From Hydrogenimonas sp. (GTDB taxonomy: Bacteria > Campylobacterota > Campylobacteria > Campylobacterales > Hydrogenimonadaceae), in assembly GCA_021647345.1 (NCBI GenBank), contig JAKIUX010000048.1, positions 1-6,979 on the forward strand: a stretch of 6,979 nucleotides of DNA. The letters run 5' to 3'. The number at the start of each line of letters is the position of its first letter. Position 1 is the first letter of the stretch. The position numbers and the translations under genes were made by a program. This document shows, in pieces, positions 6,694-6,979 of the stretch. The notes beneath the pieces are model-generated. The model was not told the origin of the DNA. It ran no database searches and was given only the letters and a program-made list of their open reading frames with translations.

Positions 6694-6979
6694 TGGAGAT
6701 TCTACCTGCTATAGATCTAAAAGATGCAAAGGCGGTCAGATTGACCAAAGGTTTGATGGATAGCGCTAAAATATATAGCGACGAGCCGTGGCAGCTTGCA
6801 AAGAGGTTTGAAGATATGGGCTCAAAATGGCTTCATCTAGTCGATCTTAACGGCGCTTTTGCAGGAGAGCCTAAAAATCTTGAGCAGATAGAGAAGATAA
6901 GAAAAAATTGCGGTCTTAAGATGGAGCTTGGAGGAGGCATAAGAGATGAGGAGACGATAAAGCGCTATCTTGATCTTGG
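6693..6979 (+). CDS. hisA: ProFAR isomerase HisA, N-terminal 95 residues (runs off right edge)
   Basis: HisA is the (beta/alpha)8-barrel enzyme that isomerises ProFAR to PRFAR, the substrate used by HisF-HisH. The N-terminal strand [16 protein letters not shown] carries the catalytic Asp8. [16 protein letters not shown] (48-63) and the phosphate-binding [12 protein letters not shown] (78-89) are characteristic and separate it from HisF, which starts with a KRIIPCLD-type motif. About 60 percent of the usual 240 residues lies beyond the window, including the second catalytic Asp. The ATG shares its first base with the hisH stop (TGATG) and lies 5 nt after GGAG (6684-6687), so the genes are translationally coupled. 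Confidence 0.97.
   Translation, partial: MEILPAIDLKDAKAVRLTKGLMDSAKIYSDEPWQLAKRFEDMGSKWLHLVDLNGAFAGEPKNLEQIEKIRKNCGLKMELGGGIRDEETIKRYLDL

Overview
The window looks like a chromosomal segment from a Campylobacterota (Epsilonproteobacteria) bacterium of moderate GC content, probably of the Sulfurovum/Sulfurimonas/Hydrogenimonas type. This rests on three things: heavy use of ATA (Ile) and AGA (Arg) codons, genes packed with one-base stop/start overlaps, and a PDC-sensor membrane protein directly in front of hisH-hisA, an arrangement I recall from that phylum. The genus is inference. No rRNA, tRNA, insertion sequence, phage gene or CRISPR array is visible.

Minus strand, 1-4868: three genes read right to left. 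The first is a 778-residue lipoprotein (4868-2532) with a Gly-rich tether. Its stop overlaps by one base the start of a 377-residue predicted outer-membrane beta-barrel (2532-1399), so the two are probably co-translated and may act together at the outer membrane. After 60 bp comes the N-terminal 446 residues of a HerA/DUF853-type ATPase (1338 to the left edge), which may have its own promoter.

The 311-bp AT-rich divergent intergenic region (4869-5179) holds candidate promoters for both directions, a short perfect inverted repeat and a repeated 10-mer.

Plus strand, 5180-6979: a tightly coupled operon. A TTG-started protein with a PDC/Cache-like domain and four C-terminal membrane helices overlaps hisH by one base. 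hisH in turn overlaps hisA by one base, and hisA runs off the right edge. HisH supplies ammonia to HisF and HisA makes the HisF substrate, so this is histidine biosynthesis with an unexplained membrane sensor-like protein at its head.

The most striking signal is in the lipoprotein. It carries 14 copies of the bacterial N-glycosylation sequon D/E-X-N-X-S/T between residues 200 and 722, roughly ten times what its composition predicts, while its barrel partner has none. It may be a heavily N-glycosylated envelope lipoprotein paired with an uncharacterised barrel.
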